This document shows positions 26,236 to 35,568 of a stretch of DNA of 64,000 bases, one piece after another. Made by a program: the position numbers and the translations under genes. The DNA comes from Firmicutes bacterium CAG:345 (GTDB lineage Bacteria > Bacillota_I > Bacilli_A > RFN20 > CAG-288), in the NCBI GenBank assembly GCA_000433315.1, contig FR893385.1, forward strand, positions 166,779 to 230,778. The letters run 5' to 3'. How positions within the stretch are numbered: the stretch's first letter is position 1; every line of letters begins with the position of its first letter. The notes under the pieces are model-generated. The model saw only the letters and a list, made by a program, of their open reading frames with translations. It ran no database searches and was not told the origin of the DNA.

Positions 26236-26712
26236 CTATTGTACGAAAGTTCCGTTTTGGATATCTTTCAAAACTGCTGTATATTTATTTTTTTTGGTCA
26301 ATCCTAAAATAACTTTGACTACACCAAAACAAATAAATACTATAGAAATAACTAAGGTAACTACAAAAACCCAGAATTCAATACAATTTGTACTCAATTG
26401 GAAATTATTAGCTGCCTTTCTTGATAATCTAAAAAATATAAATGAAATAATTAAAATAATACCACCAACACAATTGAAAACCATTCCATTAGCAAAAGAA
26501 TTATTACCTCTTTGAATTTCAGCATGAGATGCTCTAGCCAATGCCTTAACATCTTCTTCATCAAGATCAGAATGGACTAATCTTTGACAACGAGGGCAAA
26601 CATATTCAACCTTTGTTTCAGAATCACATTTACCATCAGCAATTTCAAAAGAAGATTTTGATTTTTCAATCTTTTCTTCGTTAATTTCTTTTCCACAGTG
26701 TGTGCAAAACAT
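26236..26712 (-). CDS. Zinc-ribbon membrane protein of unknown function
   Basis: 158 residues. The N-terminal FCTHCGKEI and VCPRCQRLV pairs make a split zinc ribbon of four cysteines. Two hydrophobic segments (GMVFNCVGGIILIISFIFF and FWVFVVTLVISIVFICFGVV) form a membrane hairpin with the ribbon inside the cell. It lies between the nuclease gene and the OB-fold lipoprotein gene, 22 bp behind the former, and may be co-transcribed. Function unknown. Confidence 0.65.
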   Translation of the reverse strand: MFCTHCGKEINEEKIEKSKSSFEIADGKCDSETKVEYVCPRCQRLVHSDLDEEDVKALARASHAEIQRGNNSFANGMVFNCVGGIILIISFIFFRLSRKAANNFQLSTNCIEFWVFVVTLVISIVFICFGVVKVILGLTKKNKYTAVLKDIQNGTFVQ

Positions 26713-26734
26713 ATTTTATTATCCTTTCAAACAA

Positions 26735-28273
26735 TTAATTAGCAGAATCAGCTGCTACTACAGGCAAATCAGAATTAGATGTAGGAATAATTTGCCAACG
26801 TCTATTTCCACTTGTTGTATCATGATAACTATAAACACCAGAGACATAGAATGATTTTCCAACAAAATCAGTATCGCTGGACCATGGTTTTAAAGCAGAA
26901 TCATTTTCGTAATACATAAATGTAATATAAACATCAAATGGAGCATTAAAATACAAAGTAATTTCTGATTCACTAGAAACATAAGCACGAGTTACTTTTA
27001 AGGCTTCTTTGATTGAAACACGGCAATAGAGAACATCAGTACTTGCAGATATTAAATCTGCTGCCTTATCAAATTCATGTGTATATAAAGCATATTCTGT
27101 TGCAGCTGTTTCTTCAGCCTTTAAAATTACTTTAGAAGCTTTAGGATCTGTTGATGTAGTTCTAGATGGGAAATATGTATCTGTAATTTGGAAACCAAAT
27201 TTACTATCTTGACATAAACCACGAATTTCGACAAATGCACCAATAGTGGTATAGCGACTATTAATAGAACTCATTCCAACAAAGACATTAATTCCAGCAT
27301 ATTCACCTTCTTCTGGAAGTGTAATTGTATCACTATGGAAATTATCACTATTATAATAACTTTGAATATATAATATATGATCTGAGAATCCAGCAACTGT
27401 ACCACGGACAATAACTCTTTTGTTATTATATTTATTTTGATAAGTAGAATCAGCTAAGTTCTTTTCAATTTCACGTTTAATTTCAATGAGTGTTGTCATT
27501 TCATAATCACCTTTTGGGTAATCAGGATCTTCTTCATCAGAGAAAAGATGGAGCTTTTCTTTTCTTGCTTGAGCTTCTGCAGCAAAGAAAAGATCTTCAT
27601 AAGAAGGCATATTATTAACATTTTTTGTATATGAATATCCTTCTTGAACTAACCAAAGATTCAATAATGTTAAAGTTTCGAATGGAGCATTCTTTTCTGT
27701 TAAATTAACCCAAACTAAAGCTAAATATCTTGAACCTGTACTATCAAATGATGGAACACCATAAGTTTCTTGAGCAGCAGTAATTACTATTGTTCCATTT
27801 TTATTTGCTTCATTTAATTTATCTTCGGTGAAATCACTCGCAGCATGTCCCCAAGGCTCAACACTACCTGTGCTTTCTGGAGTATCAACACCATAAAAAC
27901 GTGTTTTAATTAAATTTGTCTTACTTGTATCAGTAAGTTCATAAAAATGTGCAGTATCACCATCAATTGCAAAAGCTAAAGAAACTTGAGCAACACCATC
28001 AGTCATGAAAGAGCGATCAGTATAATCTAATTTTAATTTAGCACCTTCTTGATTTATATAATCAACATGTGTTGAAGAAGAAGTTAATGATGAAGATGAA
28101 CTACTAGAAGATGGTGTACTAATTGATGATGAACTTGAACTAGATGGAGATGTAGTTGTAGTTGAAGATGAAGAGGAAGATTCATTATTACTACTATTAT
28201 TTGAACAACTTGCAACACCTAAAGTCATCGCTCCAAGAATTGCAATAGTCAAAGCTTTAAATATTTTTTTCAT
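26735..28273 (-). CDS. Surface lipoprotein thermonuclease (SNase family)
   Basis: 512 residues. Signal peptide with lipobox ending in GVASC (C23), a ~45-residue poly-Ser/Thr linker, then a staphylococcal-nuclease domain at ~95-240 with its active site complete: DGDT (104-107), R125 in KTRFYGVDTPE with D130 and E133, and R182 in GSRYLALVW. This enzyme class needs calcium and cuts DNA and RNA. Residues ~255-500 hold two further OB-fold-like modules (VRGTVAGFSDHILYIQSYY and VSGVYSYHD). It sits 14 bp after the second solute-binding protein gene, so it belongs to the ABC importer unit, as surface nucleases do in some mycoplasmas. Confidence 0.85.
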   Translation of the reverse strand: MKKIFKALTIAILGAMTLGVASCSNNSSNNESSSSSSTTTTSPSSSSSSSISTPSSSSSSSSLTSSSTHVDYINQEGAKLKLDYTDRSFMTDGVAQVSLAFAIDGDTAHFYELTDTSKTNLIKTRFYGVDTPESTGSVEPWGHAASDFTEDKLNEANKNGTIVITAAQETYGVPSFDSTGSRYLALVWVNLTEKNAPFETLTLLNLWLVQEGYSYTKNVNNMPSYEDLFFAAEAQARKEKLHLFSDEEDPDYPKGDYEMTTLIEIKREIEKNLADSTYQNKYNNKRVIVRGTVAGFSDHILYIQSYYNSDNFHSDTITLPEEGEYAGINVFVGMSSINSRYTTIGAFVEIRGLCQDSKFGFQITDTYFPSRTTSTDPKASKVILKAEETAATEYALYTHEFDKAADLISASTDVLYCRVSIKEALKVTRAYVSSESEITLYFNAPFDVYITFMYYENDSALKPWSSDTDFVGKSFYVSGVYSYHDTTSGNRRWQIIPTSNSDLPVVAADSAN

Positions 28274-28287
28274 TAATTACGCCTCAT

Positions 28288-29814
28288 TTACATATTAACT
28301 TTAATTTGATTTACTGCACTATCAAAAGCAGCATCAATAGTTTTACTATTAAGGAAAACTTGAGCTAAAATACCACCAACTTCATCACGGGCCTTAGAGC
28401 TTCCTTTAAAGACAGGATTATTAAAATAATGTCCACTAATTTGGTTAACAACTAATGATGCACTTAAAGATAAAACTTCAGTTGTATCTTCCAAATATTC
28501 TTTATAATATTCATCTTCATAGCAACTTTGACGAACTGGAATATAACCGCCAGAAACATCTGTAAATGAAATATTAACTTGAGTAGAAGTTATGTATTTT
28601 ATAAATTTCCAAGAATATAAAGCTTCTAAAGCTTTTTGTGAATCAGATTCTTGTAAATTATTTAATACAGCTAAAGTAGGACCTTGAGAAACATATTCTG
28701 CTTCACTAACTTTATCTTTACTACATCTTGGTGGGACTTTACAAATACCTACTTCAAAAGAATATCCTGTAGGCAAATTATAGCTTGCACCACCAGAAGA
28801 GCCTATTGAAAAGACCGCTTGTCCATTAGTAAATAGATTACTACCATATTCATTAATTGTCCCTTTAGTAGTAAATAAGCCTTTATCATAATCCTCTTTT
28901 AAATCTCTAACCATATCTTTTGCAGCATCAGAATCGAAATCTAAAACTCCTTTTCCGTTGCTATCAAGTGAAAGGAAAGAATTTCCTGATTGTATAAGTT
29001 GAGAAATAAACATATTAGAATCACTATCATATACTGCTGGATAAAATCTTCCAGTAGCAAAATCAGATTCATGATTTTTAATTATTTGACATAAGTCCAT
29101 AAATTCATCCCAATTGAGATTATTTAAATATTCTTCATAATCTCCAATTGAGCTGCCTGTATCTTGTTCATAAAAGTTAAAAATTTGTTGCATATAACGC
29201 TTATTATAAAACATTACTTCTGTAGATTTCATAAATGGGAAAGAATATGTTCCTTCTTGAGAATAATGTCTTCCTTCATCTAAGAAAGCTGGAACAAAAT
29301 CATCAGCGCCTAAATCATCACCAAGATATAAATCTTTTCCTAAACCATAAGTATCATTGGTAATATAGTCATCTAAATTAACAACAAATTGGTGATCTGC
29401 GTCACCTGATTCGAGATAATTTGCAACATGATCTGGATAAGCAACTGTAATATTTGGAGCATCTGCTGTAGCTAAAGCTTTAGTTATTTTAGATTCCAAA
29501 TCATCGTAGCTTCCTTGATAGGAAGCTGTAATATTGACATCTACTCCTTCATTCTCTTTAACTAATTTTGTAAAAGAATCAATTTGTTTTGAAAGTTCTT
29601 CTTGAATTGATTTTCCAAAAGTATGCCAGAAACTTAACTCAATAGTTCCCTTAGGATTATTTGTCGAATCATTTTTCGAAGAATTTGAAGAAGACGATGA
29701 TGTTATTGGCTTAGATGAACTAGATGATGTATTATTTGAATTACAAGAAGATAGTCCGCCTAAAAGAGAAGCGACTCCAACTAATGATAATAAAATTTTA
29801 TTTACTTTTTTCAT
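28288..29814 (-). CDS. ABC importer solute-binding lipoprotein, second copy
   Basis: 508 residues of the extracellular family 1 type. Signal peptide with lipobox ending in SSC (C24), a short Ser-rich linker, then the binding protein fold beginning with ELSFWHTFGKS. The segments QGSYDDLESKI and VAYPDHVANYL are nearly shared with the copy upstream, and the hinge-proximal KSTEVMFYNK and TGYSFEVGICKVPP follow. The ligand is unknown. A strong AGGAGGG ribosome site abuts a GC-rich hairpin. It is clearly a paralogue of the gene at 29883-31469. Confidence 0.85.
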   Translation of the reverse strand: MKKVNKILLSLVGVASLLGGLSSCNSNNTSSSSSKPITSSSSSNSSKNDSTNNPKGTIELSFWHTFGKSIQEELSKQIDSFTKLVKENEGVDVNITASYQGSYDDLESKITKALATADAPNITVAYPDHVANYLESGDADHQFVVNLDDYITNDTYGLGKDLYLGDDLGADDFVPAFLDEGRHYSQEGTYSFPFMKSTEVMFYNKRYMQQIFNFYEQDTGSSIGDYEEYLNNLNWDEFMDLCQIIKNHESDFATGRFYPAVYDSDSNMFISQLIQSGNSFLSLDSNGKGVLDFDSDAAKDMVRDLKEDYDKGLFTTKGTINEYGSNLFTNGQAVFSIGSSGGASYNLPTGYSFEVGICKVPPRCSKDKVSEAEYVSQGPTLAVLNNLQESDSQKALEALYSWKFIKYITSTQVNISFTDVSGGYIPVRQSCYEDEYYKEYLEDTTEVLSLSASLVVNQISGHYFNNPVFKGSSKARDEVGGILAQVFLNSKTIDAAFDSAVNQIKVNM

Positions 29815-29826
29815 TTTTCCCTCCTA

Positions 29827-29853
29827 GGCGGACAACTTCATTTGTCGTCCGCC
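29827..29853 (-). other. GC-rich intercistronic hairpin
   Basis: GGCGGAC (29827-29833) pairs with GTCCGCC (29847-29853) between the two solute-binding protein genes; no T run follows and the ribosome site of the downstream gene begins right after it. It may protect or process the mRNA, or set the relative expression of the two copies. Confidence 0.55.
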
Positions 29854-29882
29854 ATAACGAACGTATATTTAATTTATATTAT

Positions 29883-31469
29883 TTATTTAATAGCAAGTTT
29901 AGCTGTATTTTCGGCATCAGCAAATTTTCCATCAATATAGGAATCTAATTCACTGCCTGTTAAAGACCAGCTATCTTTAATCAAGCATTGTGTGACTAAA
30001 CCACCTACTGCAGAACGAGTTGCAGAAGAACCAATAAATACTGGTGATGTAAATGTATCAGTTAAAACTTCAGCACATGCAGAATATGCTTTAGCTTTAA
30101 GACGATCTACTGTTCTAGGAGCACATGCAGTATAATCACATGCATCAATATATTCTTGATCTTCATAAGAAGATTTTCTAACTGGCATATATCCACTTTC
30201 AAGAGCCCAGTCAAGAGCATTATCTTCACTTGTTAAAGTTTTCCAAAGTAACCAAGCAGCTGTTTTTTGAGCGAGATTATTATGATCAAGGACAGCCATA
30301 GAAGGACCTTGAAGAATAACTTTTGGATCTTTTCCTTCAGCATGTGGGATTCTTGCTGTACCAATGTTCATTGGATTAGTATCAGAGAATTGATATTTAA
30401 CACCACCTGTAGAACCAATAGAGAAAACACATTTTCCTTCTGTAAATACTGTATTTACATAGTTGCCATTGTTTGTACCTTTTGTGAAAATATACTTTTT
30501 AGTTGCTGCATTATGGAATGTTGTCATCAATGCTTTCATTTCTGGGTTATTGAAATCGACAGAACCTTTACCAGTAACTTGGTTAACTGAAGTATAGTTA
30601 TAGCCATATTGTTCAGCTAAAGTAATGAATAAGTTATCATCAGAGTCATATCCAAGAATACCACCAGTTTCTGGATCATATAAAGAATTGTTATTTGCAA
30701 TATTATATTTTTCAAGTGCTGGGCAAAGTTTATTAAATAATTCTTCCCAAGTTAAGCTATTTAAATAATCAGCATCTAATGCATTGCCATTATTAATTGT
30801 TGCATCATAAGCACTTAAATCAACACCAATAAGAGTTTCATTATAGAACATTAATTCAGTAGATTTGCACCATGGAACTGAATACATACCAGTTTGAGTA
30901 TAATTCGTACCTTCTGACATAAAGGAATCAACATAGTCATTGGCATCTTCTTCAGTTAATCCAACATAATCATTTAAAATGAAAGCTGATAAATCAACTG
31001 CTTTACCATAATCAAGATAATCAGCAACATGGTCAGGATATGCAACTACTAAATCAGGATAGTTATTTGAAGAGAAACCTGTAACTACTTTATTTTCCAA
31101 ATCAGAATAGCTACCAGAAACATATTCATTTGTAACAGTAACGTTTGGTTGTGCACTCTTAAATTCTTCAATATATTTTTCTAAAGCAGGTTGGGTTGCC
31201 TTACCTGTTGTAGACCATAATGTAACAGTTGTTGGAACAGTAATTACTCCATTTTCATCAACAACAGAACTTAAATCAAGACCACCATTATCACCACTGC
31301 TTGAAGAGCTGGAAGATGTTGGCTTAGTTGTTGAAGAAGTAGAAGGTGTTGTACTACTTGTTGATGGTTTAGAAGCTGAAGATGAAGAAGATGAATTATT
31401 GCCACAAGATGCAACTAAAGCAGTAGTAGCAAGTAATGGAAGTAGTGTTAATACTTTCTTTAATTTCAT
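29883..31469 (-). CDS. ABC importer solute-binding lipoprotein, first copy
   Basis: 528 residues, extracellular family 1. Lipobox ending in LVASC (C22), a ~45-residue Ser/Thr linker, and the fold starting with VTLWSTTGKATQPAL. The conserved segments SGSYSDLENKV, VAYPDHVADYL, CKSTELMFYNE and ESGYMPVRKSSYED are visible. The ribosome site AAAGGAGGG precedes the ATG. It follows the permease genes by 64 bp. As with its paralogue, the family usually binds sugars, but here the nuclease neighbour leaves the ligand open. Confidence 0.87.
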   Translation of the reverse strand: MKLKKVLTLLPLLATTALVASCGNNSSSSSSASKPSTSSTTPSTSSTTKPTSSSSSSSGDNGGLDLSSVVDENGVITVPTTVTLWSTTGKATQPALEKYIEEFKSAQPNVTVTNEYVSGSYSDLENKVVTGFSSNNYPDLVVAYPDHVADYLDYGKAVDLSAFILNDYVGLTEEDANDYVDSFMSEGTNYTQTGMYSVPWCKSTELMFYNETLIGVDLSAYDATINNGNALDADYLNSLTWEELFNKLCPALEKYNIANNNSLYDPETGGILGYDSDDNLFITLAEQYGYNYTSVNQVTGKGSVDFNNPEMKALMTTFHNAATKKYIFTKGTNNGNYVNTVFTEGKCVFSIGSTGGVKYQFSDTNPMNIGTARIPHAEGKDPKVILQGPSMAVLDHNNLAQKTAAWLLWKTLTSEDNALDWALESGYMPVRKSSYEDQEYIDACDYTACAPRTVDRLKAKAYSACAEVLTDTFTSPVFIGSSATRSAVGGLVTQCLIKDSWSLTGSELDSYIDGKFADAENTAKLAIK

Positions 31470-31533
31470 ATAATAAGATTTCCCTCCTTTTCTTAATTAT
31501 ACAAATATATTTTAACAGTTTTCACTGATAAAA

Positions 31534-32535
31534 TTAACCTTTAATACCGGCGCGACCAACGCCTCTCATAATATATTTACGGAAAAAGACAAATAATAAG
31601 AACAATGGAACAGTAACTAAAACTGTTGCTGCCATTTGATAACCATATGATGTTTTACCAATATCTGCATCAGTAAAGCTTGATCCTCTTAAACCATTTG
31701 ATATAAGACGGAAGTCATCTGAATTAGTAACCAAATTTGGCCAAACATATGAGTTCCATGTTCCCATGAATTTTAAAATAGTAATTGAAATAAGAGTAGG
31801 AGCGGCAAGCGGAACCATAACTCTCCATAAGAATTTCCAGTCTGATTTTCCATCAACTTTAGCAGCTAAATATAATTCATTTGGAATTTGCTTAAAGTTT
31901 TGTCTAAGCAAATAGATATGGAAAACAGATACTAAGAAAGGAACAATCATTGCCAAATATGCTTTAGTTAATGTTTGACCTGTTCCAATCCATCCAAATG
32001 CAGCAATGGTAATATAGTTAGAAATAACCATCATTTCACCTGGAATCATCATAGTCATTAAGAAAACTAAGAATAATGGTTCGCGGCCTTTAAATTTTAA
32101 TCTAGCAAAAGCAAAGGCTGCAAAAATGGTTGTAATCAATGTACCTGCTGTAGAAAAAATTGCTACAACAATTGTATTTTTCATATATTTTAAGAAATCA
32201 AACGAATCAAATACATAGACATAGTTTGACCACATGACAATTGATGGGAAGAATGTTTGATTAATTTGTTCAACTTCAGAATTCGATTTTAAAGAAGTGA
32301 TAATCATCCAATAAAATGGAAAAATAACAATTAATGCGAGAGCAATAAGTAAAATATAGACAATTGTTGTTGTAATGATATGTCCAATACGATCAGCTCT
32401 TTTTATCGTATCTACTGTTTTTCCTGAATCCGCTATAGATAATGTTACATTATTAGCTAATGATAATTCTTTAAATCTAGTATATTTTATTTTATTTTCT
32501 ATAGAATGGTTAATATTTTGATTAGTACTTTCCAT
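31534..32535 (-). CDS. ABC importer permease, MalG-like
   Basis: 333-residue membrane protein with an N-terminal cytoplasmic extension of ~60 residues, then six transmembrane segments. The permease EAA loop is ELYLAAKVDGKSDWKFLWRV, followed by VPLAAPTLISI. The N-terminal TM with VIFPFYWMIITSLK and the C-terminal RKYIMRGVGRAGIKG mark the MalG/UgpE branch. It forms the membrane channel with the upstream MalF-like protein. Spacing of 11 bp shows an operon. Confidence 0.92.
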   Translation of the reverse strand: MESTNQNINHSIENKIKYTRFKELSLANNVTLSIADSGKTVDTIKRADRIGHIITTTIVYILLIALALIVIFPFYWMIITSLKSNSEVEQINQTFFPSIVMWSNYVYVFDSFDFLKYMKNTIVVAIFSTAGTLITTIFAAFAFARLKFKGREPLFLVFLMTMMIPGEMMVISNYITIAAFGWIGTGQTLTKAYLAMIVPFLVSVFHIYLLRQNFKQIPNELYLAAKVDGKSDWKFLWRVMVPLAAPTLISITILKFMGTWNSYVWPNLVTNSDDFRLISNGLRGSSFTDADIGKTSYGYQMAATVLVTVPLFLLFVFFRKYIMRGVGRAGIKG

Positions 32536-32546
32536 GATTAACCTCC

Positions 32547-33629
32547 CTAATAGTGAACACGTTTCTTAGAAACGTATAATTGCAACATTGTAAAGACAAG
32601 AATAATAGCGAATAAGAAAACAGCAGCTGCAGCAGCAAATGAAGTATTGGTAGCAAGATTTTGATAAATATAATAAACAATTGTGTACATATTATAAGAA
32701 CCAGTTGTTGTTCCAGGATTATTAAATAAACCGACAATTGAGGAATATTCCTTAAATGCCCCAATAAAACTTGTAACTACAATATATAGAATTTGTGGAG
32801 ATAAAAGTGGAATTGTAATATGCCATAAAACTTTTCTTTTTGGTGTGGAATCAATTTTAGCAGCATCATAATATTGTTTATCAATACCTTGTAAACCACT
32901 TAAGAAAATTAAAATTTTAAATGGTAATCCTGACCAAACAATATATAAGCATAATGGAATCATTGCGGTAGCTCTATCAGCACCATAAATCCAAAGTTTA
33001 TCTAAATGAAAAATATAATTAATCAAACCTGTATCATCGAAGATAACAGAAAAAACCATACCAACAGCTATAGTATTTGTAACATATGGTAGGAAAAAGA
33101 CTGTTTGTAAAAACTTTTGAAACCATTTAATAGAATTTAATCCGATAGAAATAAGTAAAGCTATAATTGTAGTTAATGGAACAGTAATAAAAACTATAAT
33201 AAATGTATTTGGAATAGCATATCTAACAAAGTTAGTTTCTAATCCGCCACTATCTGTAGCTTTAGCGCCAAAAATAATAGCAAAATTATCCAATGTAAAG
33301 CCATCAAATGTTCCTAAAACTTGGTTATAATTTTTCATGAACGAAATTACAATTGTATCTATTAAAGGATAAATTAAGAAAATTACTAACAAGACAAGAA
33401 CTGGAGCTAAATATAACCAAGCTTTCCAGTTATTTTTAGAAGAAACATCTTCAATATTTGTAATCTTATAATCCTTATTTTTATTTTTTTTAGACTTAGA
33501 TACTAATCTAACAATTGTATTTTTCTCTTCGTCAAATTTATTTTCAAAGAATCTGTCTTTTTGTATATTTTCAATTCCTTGAAAAACATTTGTTTTATTC
33601 GGCGAAGTGTTTAATGTTTGACTATTCAT
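32547..33629 (-). CDS. ABC importer permease, MalF-like
   Basis: 360-residue membrane protein with a polar N-terminal tail of ~75 residues, then about six transmembrane segments (LYLAPVLVLLVIFLIYPLID starts the first). The EAA loop is KQYYDAAKIDSTPKRKVLWHITIPLLSP. It pairs with the MalG-like permease and the ATPase. The charged N-terminal tail is longer than in usual MalF/UgpA proteins. An 11-bp gap to both neighbours shows co-transcription. Confidence 0.9.
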   Translation of the reverse strand: MNSQTLNTSPNKTNVFQGIENIQKDRFFENKFDEEKNTIVRLVSKSKKNKNKDYKITNIEDVSSKNNWKAWLYLAPVLVLLVIFLIYPLIDTIVISFMKNYNQVLGTFDGFTLDNFAIIFGAKATDSGGLETNFVRYAIPNTFIIVFITVPLTTIIALLISIGLNSIKWFQKFLQTVFFLPYVTNTIAVGMVFSVIFDDTGLINYIFHLDKLWIYGADRATAMIPLCLYIVWSGLPFKILIFLSGLQGIDKQYYDAAKIDSTPKRKVLWHITIPLLSPQILYIVVTSFIGAFKEYSSIVGLFNNPGTTTGSYNMYTIVYYIYQNLATNTSFAAAAAVFLFAIILVFTMLQLYVSKKRVHY

Positions 33630-33640
33630 TTAGCACCTCA

Positions 33641-35548
33641 TTAATCCAAATAAATTCTATCTTCTGTTTCGGCATCAAATATATAAATTTTTGATTGTTT
33701 AATGCCTAATTTAATTTTTCCACTGAACGTTGTGCTTTCATTGCTAACAATAGCTTTAAGAGTAGGTTTAGTACAATGTTCATTTTTAGCAACAATAGAA
33801 ATATCGCGTCCTAAAATTTGAATTTGATCAACATCGCATGCCAATTTAAATTCACAGCTATCAGTATTATCAGCAATAAAGCCTTCAGGACGAATTGCTA
33901 CAAACAAATCCTGGTCCTTAATATCTTTTTCAGTCTTTGCAACTGCATCATCACCAATATAGACCACTTTGTCTTTGATGTAGCCTTTAAAAACATTAAT
34001 TGGAGGAGTTCCTAAGAACATTGCGACAAACAGATTTTTAGGATTATTATAAACATTTTGCGGTGTATCCATTTGCTGCATAACACCAAGTTTCATAACA
34101 ACGATTTCATCAGAAATTGACATTGCTTCTTCTTGGTCATGTGTAACGAAAATTGTTGTAATACCAGTATCACGTTGAATTCTTTTAATTTCTTCACGTG
34201 TTTGCAGTCTTAAGCGAGCGTCAAGGTTTGATAATGGTTCATCGAGTAATAAGACCTTAGGTCTTTTAACAAGAGCACGAGCAATAGCAACACGTTGTTG
34301 TTGACCACCAGAAAGTTGAGAAGGTTTACGCTGCAAATATTCATCAACCTGAACTAACTTTGCAGTTTCTCTAACAATATCTCTTCTTTCTTCCCGAGTT
34401 AATGCGCGGTGCGAAATTGCAGATTTAGTTTCAACAGAAAGATCAGTAAGAGATAATTTTTCACCAATGGCTGATAAAACTTTATCAGTTCTTTCTTTCG
34501 AAGCTCTTCTTAACTTAAAGAAAACTCTTGTTTTATCTTTATCAAAATATACTTTGAAATCAGAATATAAACATTTCATTTCCTTCATCATTTTTTCAAA
34601 CATTTTTTTGAATACTGCATTCTTTACCGAAGAAATATGAGAAGAAACTGATACTATTGGTAAATTTTCTTTTATTTCATTTAAAAGTGTTTCATAATTT
34701 CTTCTTTTAATATTATTGATATCAGCAACAATTTCAAAACCTTTTCTGAAACGAGAAATAGCTACGCCATTAGCTTTGCCATATTTCTTACAAATACTCT
34801 TAAATTTTTTAATCGTTTCATCCATTTGATTCAGATCGAATGATGAATCTAATAATCCATTATAATGGCAAGAAACAAATTCATGTTCATCATGAGCAGA
34901 TACAACACCACGAACTGTTGTATCAAATTTTGCTTCACTTGCTTTCTCTTCTTTAAAATCAACGCTATCAAAAACAACTACTTTTTTTGCATTTTCTAAG
35001 AATGTATCATGAATTTTAGGAGTTGTAGAATTTAAAATTACTAAAATAACCAAAAGTCCTTCTTGAACTTTAAAATTGATAGACGGATTTGCTATACCTA
35101 ATTTTCTAGCTAAAATTCGAATACTTTCAACTATACCTTTTGGATCATCTTCTTTCTTTAAAGTATATTTAAATGTATAAGTATACTTATTAAATGCAAT
35201 TAAAGGAACTTCTACTCTAAGATTAGTTAAAGGAAATTCAATGTTTTTATAAATAGTCATATGAGGATAAAGAGCATAGTTTTGGAAAACAAGTCCTATT
35301 CCTCTTTTTTCTGGAGAAAGATTTGTAACTTCTTCTTCGCCAAACCAAACCTCACCACTAGAAGGGATTTGAAGACCAGAAACCATATAAAGTGTTGTAC
35401 TTTTACCACAACCAGAAGGTCCTAATAAACCTACAAGTTTTCCATCAGGAATTGTAATAGATAAATCTTTTACTGCAACTGTATCACGGACTTGTCTTTT
35501 TCCATCTCCCGGGAAAATTTTTGTTAAATTATTAATTCTAATTTCCAT
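33641..35548 (-). CDS. ABC importer ATPase, MsmK/UgpC type with a ~270-residue insertion
   Basis: 635 residues against ~370 for usual MsmK or UgpC. Walker A GPSGCGKST is at 43-51 and the Q-loop glutamine at 89, but LSGGQ does not come until 412-416, a gap of 323 residues instead of ~53. Walker B LLLDEP is at 433-438, followed by the D-loop, the switch histidine (VTHDQEEA) and a C-terminal TOBE-like regulatory domain (VAIRPEGF). The insert (~108-380) is charged, alpha/beta, and resembles no domain I can name. Mycoplasma genitalium MG187 is likewise enlarged. All catalytic motifs are intact, so it is expected to be active. Confidence 0.9.
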   Translation of the reverse strand: MEIRINNLTKIFPGDGKRQVRDTVAVKDLSITIPDGKLVGLLGPSGCGKSTTLYMVSGLQIPSSGEVWFGEEEVTNLSPEKRGIGLVFQNYALYPHMTIYKNIEFPLTNLRVEVPLIAFNKYTYTFKYTLKKEDDPKGIVESIRILARKLGIANPSINFKVQEGLLVILVILNSTTPKIHDTFLENAKKVVVFDSVDFKEEKASEAKFDTTVRGVVSAHDEHEFVSCHYNGLLDSSFDLNQMDETIKKFKSICKKYGKANGVAISRFRKGFEIVADINNIKRRNYETLLNEIKENLPIVSVSSHISSVKNAVFKKMFEKMMKEMKCLYSDFKVYFDKDKTRVFFKLRRASKERTDKVLSAIGEKLSLTDLSVETKSAISHRALTREERRDIVRETAKLVQVDEYLQRKPSQLSGGQQQRVAIARALVKRPKVLLLDEPLSNLDARLRLQTREEIKRIQRDTGITTIFVTHDQEEAMSISDEIVVMKLGVMQQMDTPQNVYNNPKNLFVAMFLGTPPINVFKGYIKDKVVYIGDDAVAKTEKDIKDQDLFVAIRPEGFIADNTDSCEFKLACDVDQIQILGRDISIVAKNEHCTKPTLKAIVSNESTTFSGKIKLGIKQSKIYIFDAETEDRIYLD

Positions 35549-35568
35549 TTTTTCTTTCTCCTTTAGTA

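Noticed and set aside
30267..30590. 107-codon plus-strand frame
   Set aside because: Shadow of the solute-binding protein gene on the minus strand, Cys-rich and without ribosome site.
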